Part shown: positions 36,928 through 36,972 of the stretch, piece by piece | Layout: the number at the start of each line of letters is the position of its first letter | How positions within the stretch are numbered: the first letter of the stretch is position 1 | Source of the DNA: Candidatus Giovannonibacteria bacterium | GTDB taxonomy: Bacteria; Patescibacteriota; Minisyncoccia; JACPKW01; UBA11713 | Reading direction: 5' to 3' | Length of the DNA: 36,972 bases | Assembly (NCBI GenBank): GCA_023266875.1 | Contig: JAHFOJ010000003.1 | Coordinates: 38,239 to 75,210 of the forward strand | Notes under the pieces: model-generated | Database searches by the model: none | Told to the model about the DNA's origin: nothing | The model's input: only the letters and a program-made list of their open reading frames with translations | Translations under genes and position numbers: made by a program

Positions 36928-36937
36928 CAAAAAATGG

Positions 36938-36972
36938 GGACGGTTAGCTCAATAGGCAGAGCGTCTCGTTTA
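36938..36972 (+). tRNA. 5' part of a tRNA, cut by the window end; anticodon begins TA, possibly Val(TAC)
   Basis: GGACGGT-TA-GCTCAATAGGCAGAGC-G-TCTCG-TTTA fits positions 1-35. Confidence 0.6.

Noticed and set aside
1-36972. CRISPR array, rRNA operon or prophage
   Set aside because: No regularly spaced direct repeats, no cas, rRNA or phage structural genes recognised in the ORFs or sequence.

Overview
The window reads as a chromosomal segment of a CPR/Patescibacteria (Parcubacteria-like) bacterium. This is inferred from gene content and style, not from a search. Housekeeping genes: pnp, a NYN-domain gene, rpsO, a Xer-type recombinase, a CCA-adding enzyme, a laccase-domain protein, a DEDDh exonuclease, a YraN-like nuclease, HU, RNase Y, gpmI, clpP, tig, an H+-PPase and nusA. 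It also holds a two-component pair followed by a type IV pilus cluster (pilB, pilC, pseudopilins, pilM, pilN, pilO), a RAYT transposase flanked by REP palindromes, a HicBA-like toxin-antitoxin pair, an ABC exporter and eight tRNA genes, one truncated by the window edge. The strongest unusual signals are: (1) a complete tRNA-Pro(TGG) nested in the anticodon loop of another tRNA and bracketed by a 13-bp inverted repeat that recurs 5 kb away; (2) a cluster of parS-like CACGTG palindromes at 11.63-11.97 kb; (3) 16-bp palindromes inserted in the same reading frame (encoding P-x-AGG) in three conserved genes; (4) a probable ~110-nt structured sRNA with its own promoter at 20.7 kb; (5) a structured RNA region downstream of a 135-aa orphan gene driven by a consensus promoter; (6) a terminator/anti-terminator arrangement before a VirB2-like pilin gene; (7) a 'CA' dinucleotide after the discriminator of all seven complete tRNAs, although no CCA is encoded.
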